A model generated the notes under the pieces. It saw only the letters and a program-made list of their open reading frames with translations. It was not told where the DNA came from and did not search any database. This document shows positions 35,284-46,593 of a stretch of DNA of 64,000 nucleotides, in pieces (position 1 is the stretch's first letter; each line of letters opens with the position of its first letter). The DNA comes from Lactifluus volemus. Taxonomy: Eukaryota > Basidiomycota > Agaricomycetes > Russulales > Russulaceae. The DNA lies in the NCBI GenBank assembly GCA_022376515.1, contig WTXI01000010.1:806001-870000 (forward strand), given 5' to 3'. The translations under genes were made by a program, and so were the position numbers.

Positions 35284-37184
35284 ATGGATCCAGACGCTTC
35301 AGGCGGCTGGCGATTTGCCCAGTGTTTTGGCGACAAGGGCGATGTGGAAGACATCACAGAAGGTAACTGTATTCTTTCCCTTGACTCCGGCTGTTGCATG
35401 TTCTCCCCCTTTTGTCATTTTGACCCCTCCAACCGCCCGCTTCGGACTCGTCCCTGCCAGCCCCTACTTCCCCTTATTTACTTATCAAGTCGTCTCGCTC
35501 ACATTCTCTAATTTTCAACAGCCGATATCATTTCTGCAGTCGAGTTTGACTCTACGGGAAATTACTTGGCAACGGGCGACAAGGGTGGTCGTGTAGTGTT
35601 ATTCGAGCGAAATGACATGGTGCGTTCTTTCTGGTCTCATTCTTTGCATGTAGTTCGCCCTGCTAATCACCGCTGATCTATCATCCGATCACCTTTAAAC
35701 ACGCATCATACATTAGAAAAAAAGTTGCGAATACAAGTTCTACACAGAGTTTCAGTCGCACGAGCCAGAGTTTGATTACCTCAAATCGCTCGAGATTGAA
35801 GAGAAAATTAACAAGATTCGGTGGTGCAAACGACAGAATTCGGCGCACTTTCTACTCTCGACGAATGGTACGTTTGGGTTTAATTAAAAATCACCATAAA
35901 TAAACCTTCCCCTTATTCGTGCACGATCTGCGCTCTAGACAAAACCATCAAACTATGGAAAGTCTTCGAAAAGTCTTTGCGCGTAGTGTCCGAGTCAAAC
36001 ATGAGCGATGGACAACGGGCCCTCCCACCACCATCGTTAAGACAGCATTTGCGATTACCCCGCATGCAACACCAAGATAACATCATCGCCGCCGTTCCTC
36101 GGAAAGTTTTCTCCAACGCCCACGCTTATCACATTCACTCCATCACCGTTAATTCCGACCAGGAGACGTACATCTCCGCAGATGACCTCCGGGTCAACCT
36201 CTGGAATTTGAACATCAGTGATCAGAGTTTCAGTCCGTTGTCTCTGCGATAATCTCGTCGTTCTATCTTCTTATCGTCGTTTACTCGCGCAGATATCGTG
36301 GACATCAAGCCAGCTAACATGGAAGAACTTACGGAGGTTATCACCGCTGCCGAGTTTCATCCGACTCAATGCAACGTCTTCATGTACTCTAGTTCGAAGA
36401 GCAATATCAAGCTCGCGGATATGCGCGACTCTGCCCTCTGCGACCGTCATGCGAAACGTACGTCATCATCTCACGGTTATATCGGAACAACGTCTTATTT
36501 ACGTTACCACCGCAGTATACGAGGAGGAAGAGGATCCAACAAATCGATCATTCTTCTCGGAGATTATCTCTTCCATATCTGACGTCAAGTTTAGCCGCGA
36601 TGGGAGGTACATCCTTGCACGGGACTACTTATCGTTGAGGATCTGGGACGTCAATATGGAGTCTCGACCGTTGAAGACTATTCAAATACACGATCACTTG
36701 CGCGGGAAGTTATGTGATCTATACGAGAACGATTGTATCTTCGACAAGTTTGAGTGCACGTGGAGTGGAGATGACAAGTAGGTTCTCTTCCTCTCATCTC
36801 GAACCTTCCGACACAACGAACTCCTTTTTCAGGAATGTGCTAACCGGTCTTATCACAACTACCTACGCGTCTTTGACGTGGAGACGCTGAACGACGTTGT
36901 ATTGCAAGCAGACAAGTCTGCCTTCAAGGCAAAGAAAATGGGGGGGCCCATGCCAGGTAACAAGCCGCTTGGACCTAAGAATGGCATAAAGCCAGGGTTG
37001 AAAGATGCCATGCAATTGGAGCCGCTGGACTTCAACAAGAAGATCCTGCATGCGAGCTGGCACCCGAGGGAGAACACTATCGCGGTTCGTGTGCTTATGC
37101 TGAAGCATGCCTTGCAATCGCACTGATACTGAGGTCTTGCAGATTGCTGCTACAAACAACCTGTTCTTATACAGCGCCGCGTGA
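35284..37184 (+). CDS. CDC55: PP2A regulatory B subunit, PR55/Cdc55 family
   Basis: WD40 regulatory subunit that directs protein phosphatase 2A to its substrates, for example in mitotic exit. The start at 35284 gives [19 protein letters not shown]. Family blocks follow in order: [102 protein letters not shown], and [15 protein letters not shown]. It ends [18 protein letters not shown] and [13 protein letters not shown]. At least seven introns. Just after an intron near 36848 the frame needs one more T so that a Ser-Tyr-His-Asn block follows NVLTG; this block is close to invariant in the family, so a lost base is likely. The central stretch [20 protein letters not shown] is the usual variable loop. 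Confidence 0.93.
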
Positions 37185-39047
37185 TCGTTCATTCGAATCT
37201 CGACCCCTCCACCCTCATCACGACTGTTACGCACCTTTCACACACTTATAACTGGGTTATGGAGCTCCATTCCCCCGACATATTTTTGGACAATGTCCCC
37301 GTTACCCACTCGCTCTCCCCCCTTCTTCTATTCTCACATTCATCCTCGCCCTCCGATCCGACCACCCCTCACTATCATACATAGCCCTTCCACTCGTTGA
37401 CGCACCCGTAACCCTTCCTTTTCTCTTTTACCTATCTCAAGCAAAGGCCCCTGTTAAGTTGCAAAAATCGGATGGCTGGTATAAGAGATGGGAATTTGAA
37501 GTAGGAGAGTATTAAAGGTGAGAGTAGAGTTATTTGGTATACAACGTCCGCTATAGTGGTGCGAGCGTTGAGAAGTTAATGCAATAAAGGGCACCTTTTG
37601 TATCATAACAAATCACAATTCATCGCGGTCTGCAACCTCATTTCCTCTCACCAGTTGCAGCAATCTCGTTACAGTTGTCATCGCTCAACGTTGGATCCAG
37701 TCCATTCAATTCGCAAAACCCTTCACATTAAAGACATTCTCCATTACTGGCTTGCCCCACGTGAAAAAAATGGAACAAACATCGGCATTGCGGTCGCATA
37801 CTTGGAAGCTGCCTGTCAAAGCGTTTTCTGATAGAATAAGGAAACGAGCAAGGTGGAGCCATCCCATACGCACATGCGTGAATTCAGAGTTAAGCTGCCT
37901 AGGCCCTTCTGACGAACCCCAGCTATTGAAGATATGTATGTGTGTGTGTATCACAGCCTGCGTCCTCTTTTCACGTGGCGCGGCGCAAAGTGAGGGAAGA
38001 AAAACGCGGATTCGGATGTGACTAGCCGCTTGCCGTGACAGATGTCCACTGGCGGGTGTGCACCATGACAGCTTCGTTCTTACATACATTTTAGTCTTAC
38101 TAGGTCTGATCTCCAATTGTATACGCCTTCAACTGGCATTCCTGACGACCCCCACATGGGGTCCAGTTATCGACTTGGACATGGATGGTTGGACCTCAGG
38201 CTCCCAGCTACCTCTCACGCCACTTGTTAGGCCGCCCGAACCTGCTGTTGGATTTGCACACATGTACAGGAAATGTTTGGGCGCAAAGAATCTTGTGACC
38301 GACTCAATGAAGCTTTAAGCGTAGTTGTCCTGCGCCCATCGTCATCGTCGTCGTCATTGTCATCATCGTCATCATCATCATCTTTGGGGGCCCATGGACA
38401 AAGTAGAAGGTGGCCTTTTTCATTCAAATTACTAATATTTGGCAGCTTTTGGATGTCCAGCACTCCCCCCAACCCAAAGAGCTCGAAATGCGTAAAAAAA
38501 AAGTGCTATCACCGGGTCCGCGTAAATACTACTACTACTTGGCGCCTTTAGCCTACGAAGAAGTCCCCAGCGGCAGACTCGGATCTCTCTCGGAAGAAGG
38601 GAATCTCGTTAATGCTGGGTATGGGATGCGCTGGCACTGAGCTAAGCGCCATGTTTCGCATTCCGACCGCCGTCACTGGCGACACAAACCTGGCGGTCAA
38701 ATTTGTTCTGGTGCCACGGTTCTAACTTGCTCAGTTGCCGATCTCAGTTGCCGATGTCGTGCCAGCACCCCACACACAACGAAAAGGACGCCTACATGGC
38801 GTAAGGCCAGCTGAACCGCTGGCCTTGCAACCACGTTGTATGCCACGTTCCTATCTTTATGCCTCGGGCTCGGTGTAGAGTCTTTCTTACCTTAACGCCC
38901 CATACTATACTCTCAACTACACTAGGTAATTAGAGGTCAGAGATATATTTAAAGACACCTAAAATCACACCATACGCAGCGAATACTAGTCAATCTTTTA
39001 CTCTCGAACTCACCCGTGCGCGTTCGGGCGTACGTTCAATGGCGCTT
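37185..39047. other. Long intergenic region, no gene recognised
   Basis: 1.9 kb between the PR55 gene and a weak minus-strand gene. It contains C/T-rich 3' flank sequence, a TCATCG/TCATCA low-complexity tract at about 38337-38386, and a doubled AGTTGCCGATNTC string near 38733-38758. The longest open frame (37706-38116, minus) has no family resemblance. Confidence 0.4.
38337..38386. repeat. TCRTCR trinucleotide tract
   Basis: About 50 bp of TCATCG / TCATCA units. Low-complexity DNA of this kind is common in introns and flanks; no function is claimed. Confidence 0.6.
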
Positions 39048-39595
39048 TTAATACTCACTCTCCTGTAGGTTCCAAGTCCTCTCCCCTTCCAGAAGCCCTA
39101 TGGCAACTGCGATGGTCGTTGGCAAAAGTGGATTTTCTTGCGACACCGGCACGGTGACGCTTCGCTCGGCGAGAAAAACATGGTAGACAATCATGCTGGT
39201 GGTAACAAACGCAGTGGTGACACGTGTTGGTTTGAGAGACAATGAACGGAATAACTCGCAGTATTCATGCCTTACTCGATGCCAGAATAAATCACATTGC
39301 AGTACGACGGGTCCCTCGAGCACGCTGGACATGAAGGAAAGTGGTTCTTGGAATAAGTGAAACCTTCTAGGACCCTGGTATGGAAGCAACACATTCATAG
39401 ATCAGGGAATGACTGACAAAAAAAGGAGACCACACGTACGAGATAAGTGTCCAAGCTTAGATTTCCACACGACGAGATTCTTCCGAGGCTTTTTTTTTCT
39501 TCTCGGGTACAGCCTTCATATATAGAACTTGATATTATAGCGTCCGCGGCACCATCTTTCGCAGAAGGCTTTCGCTCGTAGAGATAGGAGTACAC
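39048..39595 (-). CDS. Hypothetical protein, two exons
   Basis: Two open segments join through a 64-nt intron with a consensus donor (gtacgt) and acceptor (ccag). After the join the reading is GPRRFHLFQEPLSFMSSVLE, then HEYCELFRSLSLKPTRVT and a hydrophobic stretch, with a stop at 39048. The composition looks protein-like, but I recognise no family. No ATG is in frame near 39595, so the true start lies further upstream or is lost by a base error. It would be divergent from the next entry. Alternatively it is a relic. Confidence 0.3.
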
Positions 39596-39625
39596 CGGAA
39601 TATCTGTTCTAGCCCCCTACAAATC

Positions 39626-39994
39626 ATGGTCGGTCCATGCGAAGTGCCGAGCTGGTGTGCATTCCCATTTGCGAGATGTTCGCCACCTAGCACATTGGAT
39701 AAGAATATTTCGTCCGCAATAACGGTAATGCTAAATCTACAAGCCGAGTTTCGACGTTGCGTAATTCAGTCAGGTGAAAGCATGAGGTTCGCGGGAGAAC
39801 ATCAACGAGGTGACCAGAGGGGTTCCTGTTCACTTATTATAAAGAGGAAACTACGAGGTCTTGAAGATACAGGTGGTACATTAAATGTCTGGCTTAATCA
39901 AAACGTCGACCCGATGGAAAGAAAAATACAGGGAGACGATCTGCTAGGTCAACTCGCTATTGCCGTGCAGTTTAACGCCCAAGCAGTGGAATAA
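39626..39994 (+). CDS. Hypothetical protein, single exon
   Basis: An ATG-started frame of 122 residues (MVGPCEVPSWCAFPFARCS... to AIAVQFNAQAVE). The second half (NVWLNQNVDPMERKIQGDDL) has ordinary protein composition. I recognise no family and see no intron. It could be a small secreted or regulatory protein, a fragment, or chance. It starts 30 bp from the divergent minus-strand candidate, so at least one of the two starts must be wrong. Confidence 0.25.
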   Translation: MVGPCEVPSWCAFPFARCSPPSTLDKNISSAITVMLNLQAEFRRCVIQSGESMRFAGEHQRGDQRGSCSLIIKRKLRGLEDTGGTLNVWLNQNVDPMERKIQGDDLLGQLAIAVQFNAQAVE

Positions 39995-40217
39995 GCTGCA
40001 GAGGGAGTAGATAAGTCGCGGCGGTCAATATAAAGACATCAGCATTGAAATATTGAAAATATTGAATGTGGGTTGAGAGAAGAGAGTAACGTTGCTGGTT
40101 TGTGGCCTTGTTTGGCCGCTTCGCGTGGTCATAAGCGTCCGTAGTCGACGTCTCCCTCAGGCTCAGGCCCCTTAACTTTTTTCCTCCAAAAGACCTTTCC
40201 CAGTACTATTCTTTTTC

Positions 40218-43089
40218 ATGAGAACTGTTGCAGGCGGGCACGCATTACCCACCAACCCAGTATACTTGGATTTCGAAAGGTCTGATGGTGACGCAGATCA
40301 ATTGCCCACCAATACGAAGGAGGTCGTAGACAAGGATGGACAGGTCAATTACATGAAGCCCCTTGAACTAGGGGATAGCGCAAACATCCACTGGAGATGT
40401 CAAATAGCGATGAAGGTCGCTGAAAAGTTGGGAAAACCATGTACGTAGACTTGCGTTTTCCCTTGGCCCCTCGAGGTCGGTTCTGAATCACAACTATAGC
40501 TGGTAATAGCTATGTTTTCAGGTCTTGGCCAGAGAGCTATAAAATGTATTGTCACCTCAAAGGGAAGAAATCGGCCCTCGACAAGATTTATATCTTATGG
40601 GTATGCCTCCCTTTCCCTCTATTCATGTCGCACAGTCAAGCTCAACACCTCTCCCCGGATGCCATGCAGGCTCGATCCACACAAAACGTTTCCGCTCCGT
40701 CCCCGAGTTTGTGCCTCATGCTATCTGGCTCATGACAGACCCTACTTTGAACCGCGCAAATTGCGAATGCAAGTATTGTACCAAGATGCCCCAGCGAGTC
40801 ATTTCCGAAAATCTCGGCTACAAATCCCGTTCGACACCCCTTTCGACGCCATCTTCTAGCTCACGCATGCACCGCGTGGGCCGCGACCGCGAACGGCGCT
40901 CTCCACGTTCAACGCCGAGCGAATATGCCACCGTTCGCCGCGCGCCAAAGCCCAAGCTGGAAATGGGACCAACGCAGGTGATGTCGCAGGAGCGCTACGC
41001 GGATCTCCAAGCCATGCATGCCAGCACCAACGCGGAGTTGCGCCGGTGGTACCGCATCGGCGAACTTGTGTGGTGTGCCCTCGACCCTCCCATTCATGGC
41101 CTCGAGGCCAGCATTACGTTTTGGCCGGGCCTGGTCGATGACTGCTCGTTCAAGGCCGAGACGTTACCACGTCCACAATCCCCATCCATTCACTCAGCAG
41201 ATGGCGACTTTGAGATGGAAGATGGAACCGAGTCGGCGAAGGCTGTTTCCAACCTCGGTCAGGGGAGCGGGCTATCACATGAGGAGGCCGCGAGAAATGG
41301 GACCGTTCCATATCCAATCACGCCACATCCTGGAAACTCCAAGTCGACCGAGAAGCCTCTTCCATGGATTGTGCGACAAAAGAACGTGTACAAGATCAAA
41401 TTGTTGGGCGTCAACCATGACTATGTCGCAATGGAAACTCAAGTGTTGCCCTACCAAGGCTACACACCCTCCCACGAGCTTCTTCAAGCGTTACAGAATG
41501 TACCAATTGAGCAGGTCGCATCAAAACCAGAAGATATTTCAATGTTCAACCCTTGCCCTTCAGACGCCGACATCCTAAAATCTGGGCTCGATAACGCAGG
41601 AAAACTGTTTGCGGACGCAACTGCGCCGTACACGCTTGCTGTAGAGATCGCGGCGGGAATTGCGGTATGCTGGACACCCACGGACGAGTGGGAGTTTAAG
41701 ATGGTTGTTCCTCCACCCTCCCCTGTGCGTCCCGTGGAAACTGCGAATTCTTCCGCCAGCGCGCCACAAGGAGAGCGTTCGCTTCGTCCGCGACTCTCCC
41801 AAGTGCCGACTGTCGTCACCCAAACCCGTTACCAAGGTCTCTGGCTTGGCGCGGAACGAATCTGGACGGACGACCTCGTGCGTCTCAAAGCCGCGCGGGG
41901 CCAGATCGCCCCACAGGGTACTCCGCAGATCTTACCTCCGTCAGGACCGTCAGAATCGACGATTGCCGAGCTGCGGCTAGACCAGGAGAACGACCAGGAG
42001 GTGGTCAAGTCACACGGCGCCCGGGATCGTGGTGTGTTTATGCAGCTCGAGGCGCTGTTCGTCGTCGACGTCCCCGACGAGAGCGGAGCGGGAGTGCACG
42101 CCGAGTGTCGTGCGAGCGGTATGTTGTACGAACTCGCGGATGAGGATTGGAAAGAGCCGCCGCCGGAGCCTAGTGCTAGTGCCGAGGTGGGGAACGGCGG
42201 GGCTGTTGATAACGCACAGGACGCCTGGACGGCGGCAGGATTATCGACCCCGACGCGTCGGCGTGACCCGGGTTCATCTCCAGAATTGCACGTCGGCCAG
42301 CCGTTCATGTCTGCGCCGTCGCCGTTGAAACAACTGCCTCTGTCGAATGTCGTTGTCGCGTCGACAACGTCAGGATCACCCGTCAGCGCAGCTCCCATGA
42401 CAGCCGCGAGCACACCCACACGAGAACGCAACAAGGTGTCCAAGTCTGTGACGGCAACGACGACGTCAAGTACGAAGCCAGACGAGGATTCGCCCAACGG
42501 GCAGCTCTCTCATCCCAAAAAGACGAACGCGGTCCCGCTACCCCCACCACCGCTCGGCTTCCGGTTCCGGCCCATCCTACCGGAAGGTTTCGAGGTTGTG
42601 GTATCGCTCACGCTCGTCAGCGGACGGTACTACCCACGACTGTTGGCGCACCCGATGCTGCGGCCGATCGTGCGGGACATGCAGGGCAATGCGAATGAGG
42701 CGGCCGCTCGGCTCGATGGACATCATCTGTTCGCACTCGAGGGCATCCTTCCCGGTTTTTTCAACGCTAGCGAGGCGACGCGGTGGAAGCCTGGTCGAGC
42801 GACTATGGTGCGCGACGCTGCGGCGGAACGTAGTGCGGGTTTGGCGCGGGTTTGGGACGTTAAGCGGCAGCAGGTACAGGAAGCTGCTGCTACTGCCGCT
42901 GCCACTTCTTCTTTGGAAGGCGACGCCACAGCTGCCAGTGCCATTGTCACTGCCACGCCACTGCCAGGTCAGGAGGAGAGCGTAGGGACGGAACCACCTC
43001 CTCCTGCGGTTGTTGATGCGTCGTCGACATTGACGGATCTGCAACCAGCGGGACCGCCAGGTATGGTTCAGACTACGACGGTTAATTAG
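40218..43089 (+). CDS. CLR2: Clr2-like transcriptional silencing protein
   Basis: Family blocks of the fungal cryptic loci regulator Clr2 are present: HWRCQIAMKVAEKLGKP, SWPESYKMYCHLKGKK, PRQDLYLMGSIHTKRFRSVP EFVPHAIWLM (across an intron), an RRWYRIGELVWCALDPP segment, and GMLYELADEDWKEPPPEPS. In fission yeast Clr2 belongs to SHREC, the HDAC/nucleosome-remodelling complex silencing heterochromatin. Exons: 40218-40440, about 40500-40608, and about 40670-43089, with introns near 60 nt. One G appears to be missing at about 40572, between KGKK and GPRQDLY. The third exon is open for 2.4 kb and includes a Pro/Ala/Thr-rich tail. A second heterochromatin gene in the window besides DNMT5. Confidence 0.8.
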
Positions 43090-43676
43090 ACCTCGAATGT
43101 TTGAACTTGTATGAGTATTTGGTCGTGTTTCACGAAATGTGTTTAAGGCCGCCCAATGGCCAAGCAAAGCAAAAACTTAATCGGGCAGGGTCGGTATTCG
43201 GGAATCGGTTTATCCGTCCATCTATGGAAGTGCAATGTCTTGACTGGCACCGAACCATGCATCGTTGTCACGCTCAGTTGGATGATAAGCGATCACGCGA
43301 TGAATCTTAGTGGACACGCCGAACAAATGCCGTCCCCGCGCCTGTTAATTTAAGGATAGTTGGGGGCTATCCAAAGTCAAATACATCCGGTTGAAACCGA
43401 TCCACCGCCTTTTTATTATTCCGGGAAGTACACAATACTTGTAGCGATGATACGAACATTATGGAACAGAACCATTGTTCTTGCATGATGTCAGGTGGGG
43501 GAACATCGAGGTGCACTGCAATTTATGTCACAAGCGTGGGTGTGGGTGTGGGTGTGGGACATTAACCGGCAACGCCTGCCAAGCATGGCCGGTTGACAGG
43601 CGTAATAAAGGCCCCATTGTAGTCCGTGATATAAAAGGGGGTGAGGGTTGAATGGTCGGATCGGAGAATTCAGGGT
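43090..43676. other. Intergenic; short GTGGGT repeat
   Basis: 3' flank of the Clr2 gene and promoter of the TRAPPC12 gene. About four GTGGGT/TGTGGG units lie at 43533-43558, a G-rich strand that might form a quadruplex. An ATAAAAGG string lies near 43631, about 45 bp before the ATG at 43677, and could be a TATA-like element. Confidence 0.4.
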
Positions 43677-46217
43677 ATGGACAGCAGCAGCAAACCCCAC
43701 AAGAAGAAGAAGCAAGGTGACATGTCCTCATTGAGCGACATGTCGGAGACGGCGACGATGAGGACGACGACGACGATGACGATGGGGTCGTCGAGTCCGG
43801 GGGGTCGGACGAGGAGGGTGTCGATGAAGATAAAGAAAGGGTTCAAGGAGGTTAAGGAGTTGTTTTCACCTCATCATCATCATCATCATCATCACTCGCA
43901 TGAAGATGACCAGCAGCGCCAGCGTCGACGTAAATCCGGGCCGAACGATACGAGGCGAGGTCCGCTGGCGCCCGTGTTGGACCATCTCGAGAAGACAAAG
44001 TCGGTTCCCATCCACCTTGACATATCCCCCGCCCGTTCTTTCTCCGTCTCCCGCAAGGGTTCCTCCTCTTCCTCCTACTCTTGCTCAGACCTCGCTCTCG
44101 AAGAATCAAACACTCTTGCGATATCCATCAACATATCCAAGAACAAGTTGACGTACAACAACAACAACGACAACCGGCGCCGCCCGCACCAGAGTCTGAA
44201 CCTGAGCCGAGTCTGAGATGACAGCACCAGAACCGTTTCCACCAAGCCCTCTGCTTCCGGTTGACGACGACGACGACGACGAACAGGCTCCTAATCCTTT
44301 CCTAGTTGACGATCCAGAGGAACCGCTCTCGGACCTGGAACCAGAACCTCCCACTCCATCACTGGTCCCAGCACCACCACCTCCGACAGCGCCTTCACCA
44401 CTAGAAGCTTCGCCCTCCGAGTCGATTGCGCTTTCTCCCCCTTCTTCCCAGCTTCCTCTACCGTCAGAAGAACCGGCGTCAGCGGTACCACTCCTTAATA
44501 CGGACAAGCCGTCCCTGCACCTCCGCCCACCTCTGACACGGAATCGGAACCTGAAGCGCCCGCTGTCTACCTCCCTCAGCTCGTGCTCCCGACGATGTTT
44601 CTACCGATACCAAACGTACGCATTAGTTCTCATCTGACTTGGTGGCTCACCCGCCGCACGTCGTCCGTATATTATTGAAAAAAAAAAAGAAAACTTATCG
44701 TTCTTTTCCCCCTTTCACCTCCCTTGTTGTGTGTGTGTATGATAGACCGACCCGTTAACTACGCTCCTGACCAAATATATATCCAATCCTGAGAGACGAC
44801 CCCAGCGAGATCTCACAGGTGAATGGACCAGGACAGACTTTCATACTCTAGTCGTGAGTCTCTCTCTCTCTTCTCCGCTCGGTCATGAAATCCAAGCAGG
44901 GAACCGATTTATTACCACCACTTCACGTAACTACCAGATGACGAACAGCTGGCGGGCACTCGCCCAAATGGCACGCGATCGCATCATGCAAACAGATCCG
45001 GAGAACCTCCCCCTCGTACTGAATGCACGTAAACTCTTACAATATCTCGCTCTCTTACCTGAACATTATTATAGCTCTGGTCTCTCCGCCTTTCCTCACT
45101 CGCCCGTCTTCGCCTCTTCAACCAAGCTTCGGCCGAAGCCTCCAACCTATTCGGCGCACTGGGTTCGATCACCCCACCCGCAGCGCGTACGCACGTCCTC
45201 GAACACGTCCTCCCCTTTGAGCTCGACGTGATCAACGCACGCGTGAAATATTGGGCCGGCGACGCATACGGATATACAGATGCGCTCGGCGTGCTCCTTC
45301 GCAGGTGTAGACGCCGCGCGCGGAACGCCCGTCTTGACGCCGATCGGCAAATGTGGATCGAACGTGGCGCTCGCGTCGGGTTGATCGCCGCTTCTCAATT
45401 CATAGAGACGAAGGTGAGCTTTGTTTTTTTTTCTCAAATACAGTACAGTACCCTTTTTCTTAACCAATTTTTTTATTTATTAGGATTTTACGGCCGCGAC
45501 GGGGTTGTTAGAGTCGCTTGTTACTTCGTCGAGCGAGTTACGCTCAGCGCTCGGTAGGGTGTATTTACAAGCGGGTCAGTTGGACAAGGCCGAATATCAT
45601 TTCGAGGTCGTTGAGAGAGCTGCGGTGACGGCTGCGGCTGCGGACGACGATGACGGTGACGACGACGACGAGGGAAAACCAGATGTCGTATCGGAAACGA
45701 CCAGAGCGCTCAACGTGGCATTTATGGCTTCCGCGCGTGGGACTGGGATAAAGCCGGTACGATCTTGCGCCATCTCGTCGACTCTTCTTCGCCCCAGGAC
45801 GACGAGGACGAGGACGGTGATGTCGATAATACGCACCATTATGCCGTGAGTATCTCCCCCCTATCTTCAGAAGAAATTGTGTTGAAAAAATAAATAGGCT
45901 GTTAATAATTTGGCGGTGGCGCTTCTTGGTCAAGGTAAACTGAAGGAGGGTATCGAAGTGTTGGAAACGGCTTTGGAAGCTTCGCCATCGACTTTGGCTA
46001 TGGCTGAACCCTTCCTCTTCAATCTTTGTGCGTCGTTGCTTTTTTGGCTTCTCAAAAACACAAACCCTTGACACTTTTTTTGTTTTTGCAAATCAAAAGC
46101 TACGCTTTACGAGCTTCGATCGTCCATCGCAGCCGACAAGAAACGTGACTGCTGATCGAAGTGGCAAAGTGGAGCGGTGACGGTCTACGCACGACGTGCC
46201 TCAAGATGCCCAGTTGA
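43677..46217 (+). CDS. TRAPPC12-like TRAPP complex subunit (several frame breaks)
   Basis: The N-terminal third is disordered: MDSSSKPHKKKKQ, a run of eight His (about 43869-43892), acidic and Pro-rich stretches. The rest is the TPR-type TRAPPC12 core: MTNSWRALAQMARDRIM, LWSLRLSSLARLRLFNQ, FELDVINARVKYWAGDAYGY, LRSALGRVYLQAGQLDKAEY, NNLAVALLGQGKLKEGIEVL and TLYELRSSIAADKKRD. TRAPPC12 acts in ER-to-Golgi tethering. About five single-base losses are needed to keep frame, near 44125, 44213, 44501, 45722 and 46154. The last extends the protein to TGA at 46217, with LLIEVAKWSGDGLR after the written stop. One intron near 45029 may be GC-AG. The gene is probably intact in the organism. Confidence 0.8.
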
Positions 46218-46593
46218 AGAGTCGTCAATAAATTCTCGCGTTTGGCACACAAATTCGTGTTTTTTTTTTTAAACGAATGAATGGTTTGTAAATTATCGCG
46301 ACGGGGACGACGACTGCATATGAGAAGCGAGGATTTAACTACAGTAGTATTCTTCTTGGGATTGATTGCAACATTGAAGGGGCATGAGGTTTTCCGGTCA
46401 AGTGAATGCGATGATAACAACATGAAAGCAAAGAAAAAAGAAAATAGTGTAAAGACTGGCACTCAAGTTTTTCTCCGGGGTTCTTCTTCCCTTTCCTTTC
46501 ATATCCCGGCTGCGCGATTGAGCATGTAAAGTTGCAAATCCTGCCATCCTATCAATCATATATCAGTTCCTCCCTCTCTATCTCTCTCGGGGT
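46218..46593. other. Intergenic between convergent genes
   Basis: 3' flanks of TRAPPC12 and of the Kar9/GAR gene. A T11 run lies near 46261. No gene was recognised. Confidence 0.4.

Noticed and set aside
37706..38116. 136-codon minus-strand open frame after the PR55 gene
   Set aside because: No recognisable domain and no start context; nearby DNA is low-complexity flank.
43533..43558. GTGGGT repeats as internal telomere sequence
   Set aside because: The unit is not TTAGGG and only about four copies occur.
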